Source: CAZMFZ01 sp964565665 (lineage in GTDB: Bacteria > Bacteroidota > Bacteroidia > Cytophagales > UBA9547). Taken from it: 25,493 bases of DNA. Of this stretch, positions 15,151-22,891 are shown one piece after another. The translations under genes were made by a program, and so were the position numbers. Positions within the stretch are counted from its first letter, which is position 1. Each line of letters opens with the position of its first letter. Location of the stretch: NCBI GenBank assembly GCA_964565665.1, contig CAZMFZ010000044.1, forward strand, positions 1-25,493. Reading direction: 5' to 3'. The notes below the pieces were generated by a model. That model was not told the DNA's origin, did no database searches, and was given only the letters and a program-made list of their open reading frames with translations.

Positions 15151-17274
15151 TTAAGAAGTTTTTACTTTCAATAATTTTGCATTGATCGCAACCACTATTG
15201 TGCTTACGCTCATCAATATTGCACCTGCTGCTGGTGTCAACATTATATTCCATTTATAGAGAACTCCTGCGGCTAATGGCAACGCAATTATATTGTAACC
15301 CGTTGCCCAAATTAGATTTTGAATCATTTTTCGGTGGGTGGCTTTGCCAAATAAAATTAAGCTGGCAATGTCCTTTGGATTGCTATTTACTAAAATTATT
15401 CCTGCTGTTTCGGCTGCTATGTCGCTGCCACTGCCTACGGCAATACCTATATCGGCTTGTGCCAATGCAGGTGCATCATTTACGCCATCGCCCGTCATGG
15501 CAATAAATTCCCCTTTGGCTTGCAGTTCCTTTATCTTTTCTAATTTTTGGTCTGGTAATACTTCGGCAAAATATCCATCCATTTTTAATTCGTCACTTAC
15601 ACTTTTTGCTACAATTGCATTATCGCCAGTTAGCAAAATAGATTTGATATTATTATCGTGAAGCGTTTGTATGGCTTCAGCTGATTCAGGTCTTATTTTA
15701 TCTCCCAATGAAATGTAGCCTGCCAATTTCTGATTCACAATTATGAAAACAATGGTTTCGGCATTATTGCTAGCATAGTTTTTGGGCAAGGGTATATTGT
15801 TTTCTTTCAAATAACCAGGACTAACCACCTTGATGTTTTTTCCTTCCAGATCTGCTTCAATTCCTTTTCCTGTAATCGCTTTAAAATTATTTACTTCGGA
15901 TATTTCTATGGAAAGTTCCTTTGCTTTTGCAAGAATTCCCGTAGCAATCGGGTGTTCAGAGTTTTGTTCAAGTGCTGATGCAAGGCGAATAAGTTCTTTT
16001 TCGTCAAACTTCACCCCCGACCCATCTCCTTCTGTGAGGGGAGTAATTCTGGAAACTTCAAATTTTCCAATGGTGAGTGTGCCAGTTTTATCAAATATGA
16101 TGGTTGTGATTTTTCTTGCGTTCTCAAATGCCGTTCTGTTTTTAATAAGTAAACCATGCTTGGCAGAAAGAGAAGTTGAGATGGCAACTACCAGCGGCAC
16201 GGCCAATCCCAAAGCATGAGGACAACAAATCACTATAACTGTTACCATTCTTTCCAGTGCAAAAACTATAGGTTCTTTTGCCATGAGCCACCAGAAAAAG
16301 AAGGTGGCAAATCCCGCTGCTAAGGCAACGATAGTTAAGATTTTTGCTGCTTTATCGGCAAGCAACTGTGTTTTAGATTTTGTTTTTTGCGCATCATCAA
16401 CCAATTTAATTACCCGTGACAAATAAGAATCTTTGGATGCATGTGTCACTTTCACCTTTAGCGAACCATTGCCATTGATAGAACCTGCAATTACTTTTTG
16501 GTCTTTGGATTTTTTTACAGGAACTGATTCTCCCGTGAGCATGGATTCGTTCAAATAACTTTCGCCTTCGTAAATTATGCCATCTGCGGGCACTTTTTCT
16601 CCCGGCTTTATTAATATTGAATTACCTTCCTTGAGCGAATCGGTTTTTACATCGTGCACCATTGTTGGCATAATCATGTGTGCATCCGATGGCATGAGCT
16701 GCACCAGCAATTCCAATTCTTTGGATGCACCTGCCACAGATTTCATTTCAATCCAATGGCCTAAAAGCATAATTAATATAAGTGTGCAGAGTTCCCAAAA
16801 GAAATCCATGCCTTGCAAACCGAAAACGGTGGCTACACTGTAGGAATAAGCGGCCGTAATGGCAACTGCAATCAAAGTCATCATGCCAATTGCTCCATTT
16901 TTTATTTCATCGACTAAGCCTTTTAAGAATGGCATTCCACCATAAAAAAATACTACAGTCGATAGTGCAAAAAGCACATAATTAGAGCCTGAAAAAGCAA
17001 TTTTGAAATGAAACCATTGCTGAATCATGGGTGAAAGCAGCATTACGGGAACCGTAATAGCTAAAGTCACATAGAATCTGCGTTTGAAATCATCAATCAT
17101 CATTTTATGGTGGTCGTGACCTGCCATTCCCATCGGTGCTTTGCCACGGTCCATTTTGGAATGATCCATTTTTTTCATGTCCGTTTTGGCCGTATCCATT
17201 GTAGAGTGATCCATTTTAGGCATTGCCTTTTCAGGAGCTTCTAGACTTGGTGCCGTTTGTTCTTTCATTTCCAT
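15151..17274 (-). CDS. Copper-exporting P1B-type ATPase with CPH motif (CopB-like, P1B-3)
   Basis: A 707-residue inner-membrane pump. The N-terminus (about residues 1-62) is a disordered Met/His tail with repeated MDHS and ending GHDHHKMM, in place of a ferredoxin-like CXXC domain. Eight membrane segments follow. Motifs: LTGESVPV in the actuator domain, CPH (Cys351-Pro-His353) in the ion-path helix, phosphorylated Asp395 in DKTGTLT, HP in NSEHPIATG, MTGDGVNDAPAL in the hinge, and MSVSTIVVAINA in the last helix. CPH with MSxST and a His-rich N-terminus marks the P1B-3/CopB group (Cu2+, also Cu+ or Ag+). An extra loop of about 13 residues (411-423) just after the phosphorylation site is encoded by a palindromic repeat. 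It lies 10 bp upstream of the multicopper oxidase gene. ATG 17274 is used; ATG 17268 is possible. Confidence 0.93.
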   Translation of the reverse strand: MEMKEQTAPSLEAPEKAMPKMDHSTMDTAKTDMKKMDHSKMDRGKAPMGMAGHDHHKMMIDDFKRRFYVTLAITVPVMLLSPMIQQWFHFKIAFSGSNYVLFALSTVVFFYGGMPFLKGLVDEIKNGAIGMMTLIAVAITAAYSYSVATVFGLQGMDFFWELCTLILIMLLGHWIEMKSVAGASKELELLVQLMPSDAHMIMPTMVHDVKTDSLKEGNSILIKPGEKVPADGIIYEGESYLNESMLTGESVPVKKSKDQKVIAGSINGNGSLKVKVTHASKDSYLSRVIKLVDDAQKTKSKTQLLADKAAKILTIVALAAGFATFFFWWLMAKEPIVFALERMVTVIVICCPHALGLAVPLVVAISTSLSAKHGLLIKNRTAFENARKITTIIFDKTGTLTIGKFEVSRITPLTEGDGSGVKFDEKELIRLASALEQNSEHPIATGILAKAKELSIEISEVNNFKAITGKGIEADLEGKNIKVVSPGYLKENNIPLPKNYASNNAETIVFIIVNQKLAGYISLGDKIRPESAEAIQTLHDNNIKSILLTGDNAIVAKSVSDELKMDGYFAEVLPDQKLEKIKELQAKGEFIAMTGDGVNDAPALAQADIGIAVGSGSDIAAETAGIILVNSNPKDIASLILFGKATHRKMIQNLIWATGYNIIALPLAAGVLYKWNIMLTPAAGAILMSVSTIVVAINAKLLKVKTS
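16006..16044 (-). repeat. Palindromic element inside the copper ATPase gene, related to 25184-25222
   Basis: On the plus strand it reads AAACTTCACCCCCGACCC, then ATCTCCTTCTGTGAGGGGA. It lines up base by base with the intergenic copy at 25184-25222 (AAACCTCACCCCCGTCCC, then CTCTCC...GAGGGGC). The stem CCCATC/GAGGGG has one A-G mismatch. It is translated in frame as residues 411-423 (TPLTEGDGSGVKF) in the nucleotide-binding domain close to DKTGTLT, where other CopB pumps have a shorter loop. Confidence 0.65.
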
Positions 17275-17337
17275 GGGTTTAGTTCGATTATGCCAGATAT
17301 TTCATTTCTAAATTTTCGAGTGTTTCAACAATCTTTC

Positions 17338-17363
17338 TTCGCTCGCTTCAGGCGAGTGCGGGA
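17338..17363. repeat. Hairpin between two copper genes
   Basis: CTCGC (17342-17346) pairs with GCGAG (17352-17356) around TTCAG. The longer right arm GCGAGTGCGGGA suggests a formerly longer palindrome whose left arm has decayed. On the minus strand no T-run follows, so it is not a standard terminator. It lies in the 181-bp gap between the Met-rich protein and the ATPase and could reduce read-through or protect upstream mRNA. Confidence 0.4.
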
Positions 17364-17455
17364 TATTTAATTTTTGTAAATAAATAGTCTACGGTTTAAA
17401 CCATGAACTATTTATTTTTGAGCAAACCGAATCGGCAAATTGTATCGGATAAATT

Positions 17456-17905
17456 TTACTTCTTTTCAATCAAATCCATTCCACATTTTGGGCATTTGCC
17501 TGGTTTGTCATTCGTAACTTCAGGATGCATCGAGCAAGTATATGCCATTGCCATTTCTCCTTTCGTTTCATTAGAGCTTTTACCGTCCAAATTCATCCTT
17601 TCACATTTGTCCATTTTGCCATCCATATCCATGCAATCACCATTTTCCATTTTCATTTTAGTTCCGTCTTTCATGGTGCAATCGCCATTAGTCATACACT
17701 TAGTGCCATTTTTCATGGTCATGTGTTTTTTCATTGGCATCATTTTACCGTCTTTCATTTGCATCATTTTACCTTCTTTCATCATACAACAATCCTTCAT
17801 TTTCGACATGTCTTTGGACTGAGCAAATGAGTTGGTTGAGAAAATACACGCCATTAAAAACAGCATAGATGCCAAAATTGTAAAGTTCATTTTTCTAATT
17901 TTCAT
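17456..17905 (-). CDS. Met-rich exported copper-binding protein (DUF6799-like plus heavy-metal-binding domain)
   Basis: A 149-residue exported protein with 28 Met residues (19%). Residues 1-29 are a signal peptide ending SFAQ; Cys20 in LMAC could instead be a weak lipobox. Residues 35-100 are repeats of the form MKxGKMMxMKxG with Cys at 39, 40, 70, 76 and 91, which fits the DUF6799 family. Residues 122-145 are a heavy-metal-binding domain (YTCSMHPEVTNDKPGKCPKC, then GMDL), the short module also found at the N-terminus of CusB-like efflux proteins and some copper ATPases. It probably binds Cu(I) in the periplasm through Met thioethers and Cys, as a buffer or chaperone for the ATPase and oxidase encoded downstream. 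ATG 17905 gives the complete signal peptide. The family names come from pattern memory. Confidence 0.85.
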   Translation of the reverse strand: MKIRKMNFTILASMLFLMACIFSTNSFAQSKDMSKMKDCCMMKEGKMMQMKDGKMMPMKKHMTMKNGTKCMTNGDCTMKDGTKMKMENGDCMDMDGKMDKCERMNLDGKSSNETKGEMAMAYTCSMHPEVTNDKPGKCPKCGMDLIEKK

Positions 17906-17941
17906 AATTTTAAGTTTTAGTATAGTGAGAAAATTATTTTT

Positions 17942-18151
17942 TTATGCGCAAGCTTCAGCACAGGCTTTGCAGCACTCTGCACATTTTTGGCAATGGTCGT
18001 GGTGGGAAGCATGTTTTTCGCATTCAGCAGCACAGGCTTTACAAACTTCGGCACACAATTTGCAAAGTGCGGCACAGTATTCAGAATCTCTGGCACCTAA
18101 TTTTACGCACAATGCGCAAATGTCGGCACAATCGATACATTCTTGTAATTT
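17942..18151 (-). pseudogene. Truncated four-helix Cys-rich copper-storage-like protein (Csp/DUF326)
   Basis: An open frame of 69 codons ends at TAA 17942-17944. It reads KLQECIDCADICALCVKLGA, then a region with CAALCKLCAEVCKACAAEC, HASHHDHC and CQKCAECCKACAEACA. The CxxxC/CxxC spacing along amphipathic helices is that of DUF326 proteins, which include copper storage proteins that bind Cu(I) inside a four-helix bundle. Family members are about 100-130 residues, so the first helix (about 35 residues) is missing. In frame just upstream stands ATG TAA (18157-18152): a stop at codon 2. The DNA above that does not encode a Cys-rich helix. It is either a recent pseudogene, a short form using a non-ATG start, or a base error. 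It sits at the head of the copper operon, which supports a copper role for the ancestor. Confidence 0.6.
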
Positions 18152-18157
18152 TTACAT

Positions 18158-18654
18158 TTTTTTGAAATGACTATAGCAAACACAGTTAATCACTACGCAA
18201 AGGTGATTATTACCTTGTCATAGAATGTTACATAATTATATGAAAAAGTTATATAATTCACTGGTTTTCTAATTGTTGAAAATAGTACCCCGCTCTTCTG
18301 AGTTTGCGAGCAAGGAAAAGAGTTGTACTGAGTTTGCAGCTCAATGAGTCAACTTCATTAATTTGACATTTTGTAATGTTAATATCAGTTCAAAAGGATT
18401 TAAAATTCCCTTTATTTGGGTTTAGGATTTATAAATTTAATACCGAACGGCAAGCAGAAATCTTTGCTGCTATCGTTTCAGTTCGATCCTCTCTGATGCC
18501 GTAAATGATAAGAATATTTTTTATGTTGAAACATTTGTAGAATATTATTGAGACATTTCCTTAACTATGTGTTGCACACAGCGATAGAGAACAAAATTAA
18601 AAAGTGCTTTTTGAAGATACGATAGCAAAGAAATAGGAACAGCTCGTTTTTCTA
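18158..18654. other. Intergenic region upstream of the copper operon
   Basis: No clear gene. A 42-codon plus-strand frame (18376-18504) has no recognisable motif. The region should hold the copper-operon promoter (minus). It contains two near-identical 11-mers at 18227-18237 and 18248-18258, and two exact copies of CTGAGTTTGC about 30 bp apart (around 18297-18342). Confidence 0.5.
18227..18258. promoter_or_regulatory. Two direct 11-bp repeats, possible operator
   Basis: GTTACATAATT (18227-18237) and GTTATATAATT (18248-18258) differ at one base and start 21 bp apart, two helical turns. They lie about 70-100 bp upstream of the Csp-like remnant on the minus strand, where a regulator of the copper operon could bind. 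AT-rich sequence makes chance likely enough that I keep confidence low. Confidence 0.25.
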
Positions 18655-19713
18655 TCAAGCCAAATCTATTTCTTTAGCCAAATACACATCTTGAACGCTC
18701 TCCAAAAGTGCAATTCCTTCATTTAGTGGTCTTTGAAATGCTTTTCTGCCCATTATCATTCCCATTCCTCCCGCACGCTTGTTTATAACGGCACTCATGA
18801 GAGCATCTTTCAAGTCGGAATCTCCTTTCGATTCTCCCCCCGAATTTATTAACCCAATTCTACCCATGTAACTGTTGGCAACTTGATACCGACAAAGATC
18901 GATAGGGTGATTTGTGCTTAATTTACTATACATCAATGCATCTGATTTTGAAAAATCGATGGCAGTGAAACCACCATTTACATCTGGCATTTTTTGTTTG
19001 ATAATATCGGCCTGAATCGTAACGCCAATATGGTTGGCTTGCCCAGTGATATCAGAGGCAGTTTCATAATTTATACCGTCTTTTTTAAACCCATTGTTGC
19101 GAACATAACACCACAAAATAGTTGGCATTCCCAGACTATGGGCTTCTTCAAATGCCTCTGAAACTTCTATTATTTGTCGGTTTGATTCTTCAGAACCGAA
19201 ATATATGGTGGCTCCAATGGCTGTTGCTCCCAAATTCCAAGCCTCACGAACAGACCCAAACATAATTTGATTGTACTTTGTGGGATAAGTAAGTAGTTCG
19301 TTGTGGTTTATTTTGACTATAAAGGGTATTTTATGTGCATATTTTCTGGCAATTAAAGCCAAATTGCCAAACGTGGTCGCCACAGCATTGGCGCCTCCTT
19401 CAATGGCAAGTTTTAATATATTCTCTGGATTAAAATAAATTGGATTTTTAGCAAATGAAGCACCTGCAGTATGTTCTATATCTTGATCAATGGGCAAAAT
19501 TGATACATAGCCGGTGCCTGCTAATCTGCCGTGATTAAAAATGGTTGCTAAATTGCGTAACACTTGTGGATTGCGGCTACTTTGCTGTAAAACTTCTTCT
19601 ATATAATTGGGATTTGGCGAGTATAAAAGTGCTTTATCAAAAGTTTCGCATTTATGATGGAGTAAATCGTCAGCAGCTTTGCCTAATGAGGTCGTAATTT
19701 CTTGTAGGTTCAT
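18655..19713 (-). CDS. fbaB: Class I fructose-bisphosphate aldolase (DhnA/FbaB type)
   Basis: A 352-residue cytoplasmic aldolase that reversibly cleaves fructose 1,6-bisphosphate to glyceraldehyde 3-phosphate and dihydroxyacetone phosphate through a Schiff base. Evidence: GYVSILPIDQDIEHTAGASF near 68-87, IEGGANAVATTFGN near 104-117, ATIYFGSEES near 168-177, ADIIKQKMP (235-243) with the likely Schiff-base Lys239, then NGGF and LINSGGESKGDSDL. Length equals that of E. coli FbaB, where the enzyme is used mainly in gluconeogenic growth. It is the last gene of a minus-strand carbohydrate cluster, 62 bp after the GH gene. Class I aldolase needs no metal ion and so resists redox stress. Confidence 0.93.
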   Translation of the reverse strand: MNLQEITTSLGKAADDLLHHKCETFDKALLYSPNPNYIEEVLQQSSRNPQVLRNLATIFNHGRLAGTGYVSILPIDQDIEHTAGASFAKNPIYFNPENILKLAIEGGANAVATTFGNLALIARKYAHKIPFIVKINHNELLTYPTKYNQIMFGSVREAWNLGATAIGATIYFGSEESNRQIIEVSEAFEEAHSLGMPTILWCYVRNNGFKKDGINYETASDITGQANHIGVTIQADIIKQKMPDVNGGFTAIDFSKSDALMYSKLSTNHPIDLCRYQVANSYMGRIGLINSGGESKGDSDLKDALMSAVINKRAGGMGMIMGRKAFQRPLNEGIALLESVQDVYLAKEIDLA

Positions 19714-19775
19714 ATTGGAATATTTATTTTTTTAAGTTAACATTTAAAATTTGGAAATTTATTTAGTTCATGGAT

Positions 19776-20975
19776 TTACATTTCTGTCACCTCTTTTTCA
19801 GTTATTGGCTCACGCATTTCCTCAAAAAATGGTGTTTTTTGCAGTTCTACACATTTGGCAGCATATAAATAAAGTGCGGCACTCCATGTTTGCCAATCTT
19901 GCCCTTTTGCTTCGCCCGTTTGCGCTTTTATCCATTCGTTAAATCCATATTTTACTTTCTCTGTGCAAGGCAATTTTACCAGATGTGTCAATGCTATTAG
20001 TTTTTCTGATGCAAGTGCATAGCGTTTTGCCGCTACCAAGGCAGCTACATAAAGGCCGCAGATAAATGGCCATATCCCACCATTATGATAATCTCCGGGA
20101 TTGTTAAACATTCTATCTCGCGGTTGCCAATCTGCATCTTCTGGTCTTGTATAAGGGAAAAAATTGGGCGGTAAATCCACCGCCAACTCACCTCTGTCAC
20201 GCATATTTGCACACTCTGATTCAATCCATGACACAAGGTCGTTGGCTCTGCTAGGCGAAGCGATACCGGAGAGAATGGCAAGGCTGTTTCCCAGCAAATC
20301 GAACCGTTCGCTACTGTGTATTTTGTATGACCATAAGGCATAATAAGGCTTATGCTTTACAACCAACCCTTCGTGTACATGACTGTGGGTTACACCAGCA
20401 GTAATGGTAAATCGCCCCATATCATGACGCATTTTTTCTGCCCGTACATTCAACCCAAATATTTTTAAATAGCTGTACACGATAGTATTCACAAACAATC
20501 CGTATCCTAATACCCATTGTTCATCTCTCCAATCACTGGTGGGTTGTTGTGCGACTAAATATCTGTCAGAGGGTGTTTGATATTCCATCCACGTCAGTGA
20601 TTTGCTAACAGCTTCTTCTAAAAAATCGGCTTCTTTGGTTACTGATCTAAAAATACCAACCCCAAGCAAGAATAAAGGAGTTGAATCACTTGAACCTCTA
20701 TCATCATTGTTGTGAACCAATGAAGCTATGTGCCCGAGATTGGTTTGATTTTTCGCCAAGGTCTCCAGCACTTTTCTGATACTGTTTATTAATATTTGAT
20801 TTCCTGAAACGGCAATACCGAAAATAGAAAACATCAAATCTCTTGTGTAGGGTTCGGGATAGCCCCAGCCTGCTGTACGTGGCAATCCGTGAAATGGACC
20901 ATGTGCATTGTGTAGTAGAACTTCAATGGCTGCTGCTTTGGCTTCTTGTATTGCTTGTAGGTCTGTTGTTTTCAT
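19776..20975 (-). CDS. GH100/amylo-alpha-1,6-glucosidase-like glycoside hydrolase
   Basis: A 399-residue (alpha/alpha)6-barrel hydrolase without signal peptide, so cytoplasmic. Visible motifs: GWGYPEPYTRDLMFS (36-50), NNDDRGSSDSTPLFLLG (89-105), TSDWRDEQWVLGYGLFVN with a probable acid Asp, and YHNGGIWPF near 303. This set is shared by bacterial glycogen-debranching amylo-alpha-1,6-glucosidases, GH63 and the alkaline/neutral invertases of GH100. It is shorter than full debranching enzymes and holds only the catalytic barrel. The substrate cannot be fixed: sucrose, a maltooligosaccharide branch, or a small glycoside made by the nearby GT4 enzyme are all possible. There is a 90-bp gap to the GT4 gene, with a small inverted repeat (CATGA ... 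TCATG, 21005-21019). Confidence 0.8.
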   Translation of the reverse strand: MKTTDLQAIQEAKAAAIEVLLHNAHGPFHGLPRTAGWGYPEPYTRDLMFSIFGIAVSGNQILINSIRKVLETLAKNQTNLGHIASLVHNNDDRGSSDSTPLFLLGVGIFRSVTKEADFLEEAVSKSLTWMEYQTPSDRYLVAQQPTSDWRDEQWVLGYGLFVNTIVYSYLKIFGLNVRAEKMRHDMGRFTITAGVTHSHVHEGLVVKHKPYYALWSYKIHSSERFDLLGNSLAILSGIASPSRANDLVSWIESECANMRDRGELAVDLPPNFFPYTRPEDADWQPRDRMFNNPGDYHNGGIWPFICGLYVAALVAAKRYALASEKLIALTHLVKLPCTEKVKYGFNEWIKAQTGEAKGQDWQTWSAALYLYAAKCVELQKTPFFEEMREPITEKEVTEM

Positions 20976-21065
20976 GGTAGCATTATTTGGTTTTTATCTG
21001 TAACATGAAATGTTCATGATATTATTTGTGAATGGGTACAGTACTTAGTATGGGCATTTCAAGGG

Positions 21066-22208
21066 CTAGTCTATATTTAATTTATCTTGAATGATTTGCA
21101 CGAACTTTTTGGCAACTACTCGGTAATCAAATTGTTCAACCACTCTTTTTCTACCTGCTATGCCCATTTTATGGCGTAGATCTGCATCATTCATCAATGT
21201 CAATAAGTCTTTGGCAACATCTTGAATATTGGCTCGGTAATCTACAGTGCGAGGCACACTGAATTTTACATTATGGTTTTCCTCAAAACCCGATTCATTG
21301 CCAAGTATAACTTCATTTACCACTATTTTTTGTGCTACGCCTGCCAGCAAGGCCGTTTCACCCTGTACCAATGTATCTAACATGCCCATTGCATTTATGC
21401 CAATTACAGGTTTGCCGCAAGCACCTGCTTCTACTTGTGGCATTCCAAAACCTTCTAATCTGGAAGGGGCAGCATATATATCGCAGGCACCGATTAAATA
21501 AGGCATAAAATTCCTTGAAATGGTGTTGGTGGCATAAGTCACATTTTTTTCAATTCCTAGATCAGAGGCCATTTGCAAATCGGCTAAATTTTGCAATTTA
21601 GTGCGAGGCTGTGGCCACACTTTGCACACATATTTCCAGTCGGGGGCTTTGGTGTCGATAATTGCCAATGCTTGCATTACTTCTTGAGCCCCTTTTGAGG
21701 CCGCATCACCACCCACAGTAAGAATCATTAATTGGTCGTCTGAAACGCCTAATGCTTCCCGAACTGCTTTAATTTTAGCATCTTTTTTATCTCTAGGCAC
21801 AAAAGTATCTGTGTTGCATCCCACTGGCAGTACTTCTATTTTATCGCCAGTGATACCATCACGAACGTACATTTCTTTTACCCAATGTGAGGTTACCAAT
21901 ATCAAAGGCAACGCATTCAACACTTCTTGGTAATTGGCAATATATCCATCTGCTACCAACCAAGGAACGGCCAAAACGCCATACCGTTGCGGATGCAAAA
22001 CCAATTGAGGCGTGTGACCCCAATAGCCAATGCCAACCACTACGTCAGGTTCGAACCAGCGGTAATACCATTCTTTTTCTTGTGCCGACTCAAAATGCAC
22101 TGCATGAACCTCAACGCCCAATTCCAGCAATCCCTTGTATAGTAAATCGCCTTGTGTTGCCAAACCGCCCGGAGACGGTGGATAATCATAGAGTACTAGT
22201 ACTTTCAT
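21066..22208 (-). CDS. Glycosyltransferase family 4 protein
   Basis: A 380-residue GT-B enzyme, cytoplasmic or at the inner face of the membrane, that transfers a sugar from a nucleotide sugar with retention. The N-domain begins MKVLVLYDYPPSPGGLATQG, a glycine-rich acceptor loop. Further blocks are VTSHWVKEMYVRDGI and VLPVGCNTDTFVPRD (hinge), ILTVGGDAASKGAQEVMQAL at the start of the C-domain, and SRLEGFGMPQVEAGACGKPV with the EX7E pair that binds the donor sugar. Length is typical. It begins 14 bp after the PIG-L deacetylase gene, an arrangement seen in pathways where a glycosyltransferase adds GlcNAc and a deacetylase removes the acetyl group (MshA/MshB, BshA/BshB). The sequence is not obviously BshA. 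Donor and acceptor are unknown. Confidence 0.88.
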   Translation of the reverse strand: MKVLVLYDYPPSPGGLATQGDLLYKGLLELGVEVHAVHFESAQEKEWYYRWFEPDVVVGIGYWGHTPQLVLHPQRYGVLAVPWLVADGYIANYQEVLNALPLILVTSHWVKEMYVRDGITGDKIEVLPVGCNTDTFVPRDKKDAKIKAVREALGVSDDQLMILTVGGDAASKGAQEVMQALAIIDTKAPDWKYVCKVWPQPRTKLQNLADLQMASDLGIEKNVTYATNTISRNFMPYLIGACDIYAAPSRLEGFGMPQVEAGACGKPVIGINAMGMLDTLVQGETALLAGVAQKIVVNEVILGNESGFEENHNVKFSVPRTVDYRANIQDVAKDLLTLMNDADLRHKMGIAGRKRVVEQFDYRVVAKKFVQIIQDKLNID

Positions 22209-22222
22209 TACTATTTATTGAT

Positions 22223-22891
22223 TTACACTGTATGTTCCAAGAGTTCATTCATCCATTTTTTTGCGGCTTTAGCATCTTTAAATTCAAAGAAGGCTTCAGT
22301 TTTTGGTGTTGTTTTTGCCTCCCAACTATCAAGGCTAAAGCCATAAGTTTTAGTGATGATGTTGAATTTTTTTGACCAAATATTATCTGAAAGCGGTTGA
22401 AGCAGGGTTAAATTTTCAATAGGGCGAGGCAAATAGTTTTTATTGCCATCTTCAAAAGCAAATACCCATAATGCATGGGTTGAGATGTTTCCTTCCTCCC
22501 AAAGGTTTATTACTGCCTTGCCGATTTCCTCATGTCGAATATGCCTCGTGTATTCTCCCAAAGGATTATGTGTAATTATTAAGTCGAAATCTTCTTTTGG
22601 CAATAAACTCAGTACATGTTGTTGCACCTCCGCTTCTGCCAACGGTTTTTGTTCGGGTTCATCATCCATGTTCCCCATCATACCTTTCGCAGCATATAAT
22701 TTTATTACTTCGTAAAATTTTGGTGCACGGTCGGTATCGTTTGTCCTACAAAGGGAAACTACAAACAACTCCCAATTAGGATGCGACAAAACTGTGCCAC
22801 CAGCCCACAACGTTTCATCATCGGGGTGAGCAACTATAATAGCGACCTTTTTTGATTGCTGAATTTCGTTACTATCAATATTGGTTGCCAT
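22223..22891 (-). CDS. PIG-L family N-acetylglucosaminyl deacetylase (LmbE-like)
   Basis: A 222-residue zinc-dependent deacetylase. Metal ligands are visible: AHPDDETLWAGG (21-32) supplies His22 and Asp25, and GEYTRHIRHEEIG (112-124) supplies the third His, His120, or His117. ITHNPLGEYT is typical of the family. Members remove acetyl groups from N-acetyl sugars in glycolipids or small thiols (MshB, BshB) or act on other amides. It is the first gene of the run PIG-L, GT4, GH, fbaB, all on the minus strand, so it probably acts on the product of the adjacent GT4. ATG 22891 starts the frame; no Shine-Dalgarno is seen. Confidence 0.88.
   Translation of the reverse strand: MATNIDSNEIQQSKKVAIIVAHPDDETLWAGGTVLSHPNWELFVVSLCRTNDTDRAPKFYEVIKLYAAKGMMGNMDDEPEQKPLAEAEVQQHVLSLLPKEDFDLIITHNPLGEYTRHIRHEEIGKAVINLWEEGNISTHALWVFAFEDGNKNYLPRPIENLTLLQPLSDNIWSKKFNIITKTYGFSLDSWEAKTTPKTEAFFEFKDAKAAKKWMNELLEHTV

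Noticed and set aside
17832..18170. 112-codon plus-strand frame over the Csp-like remnant
   Set aside because: It is the antisense shadow of the Cys-rich minus-strand sequence; its Ala/Gln/His-rich product comes from the complement of Cys codons.
18478..18500. GTTCGATCC block that looks like a tRNA T-loop
   Set aside because: The flanking bases do not pair as a T-stem (only the two inner pairs form) and no anticodon arm or acceptor stem is present.
18376..18504. 42-codon plus-strand frame upstream of the copper operon
   Set aside because: Short, no recognisable motif and no ribosome-binding context; the opposite strand is equally open for part of it. Treated as chance.
18835..18850. CCCCCC run in the aldolase gene as another repeat copy
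   Set aside because: It encodes the conserved INSGGESKGDSD segment of FbaB, so it is normal coding sequence.
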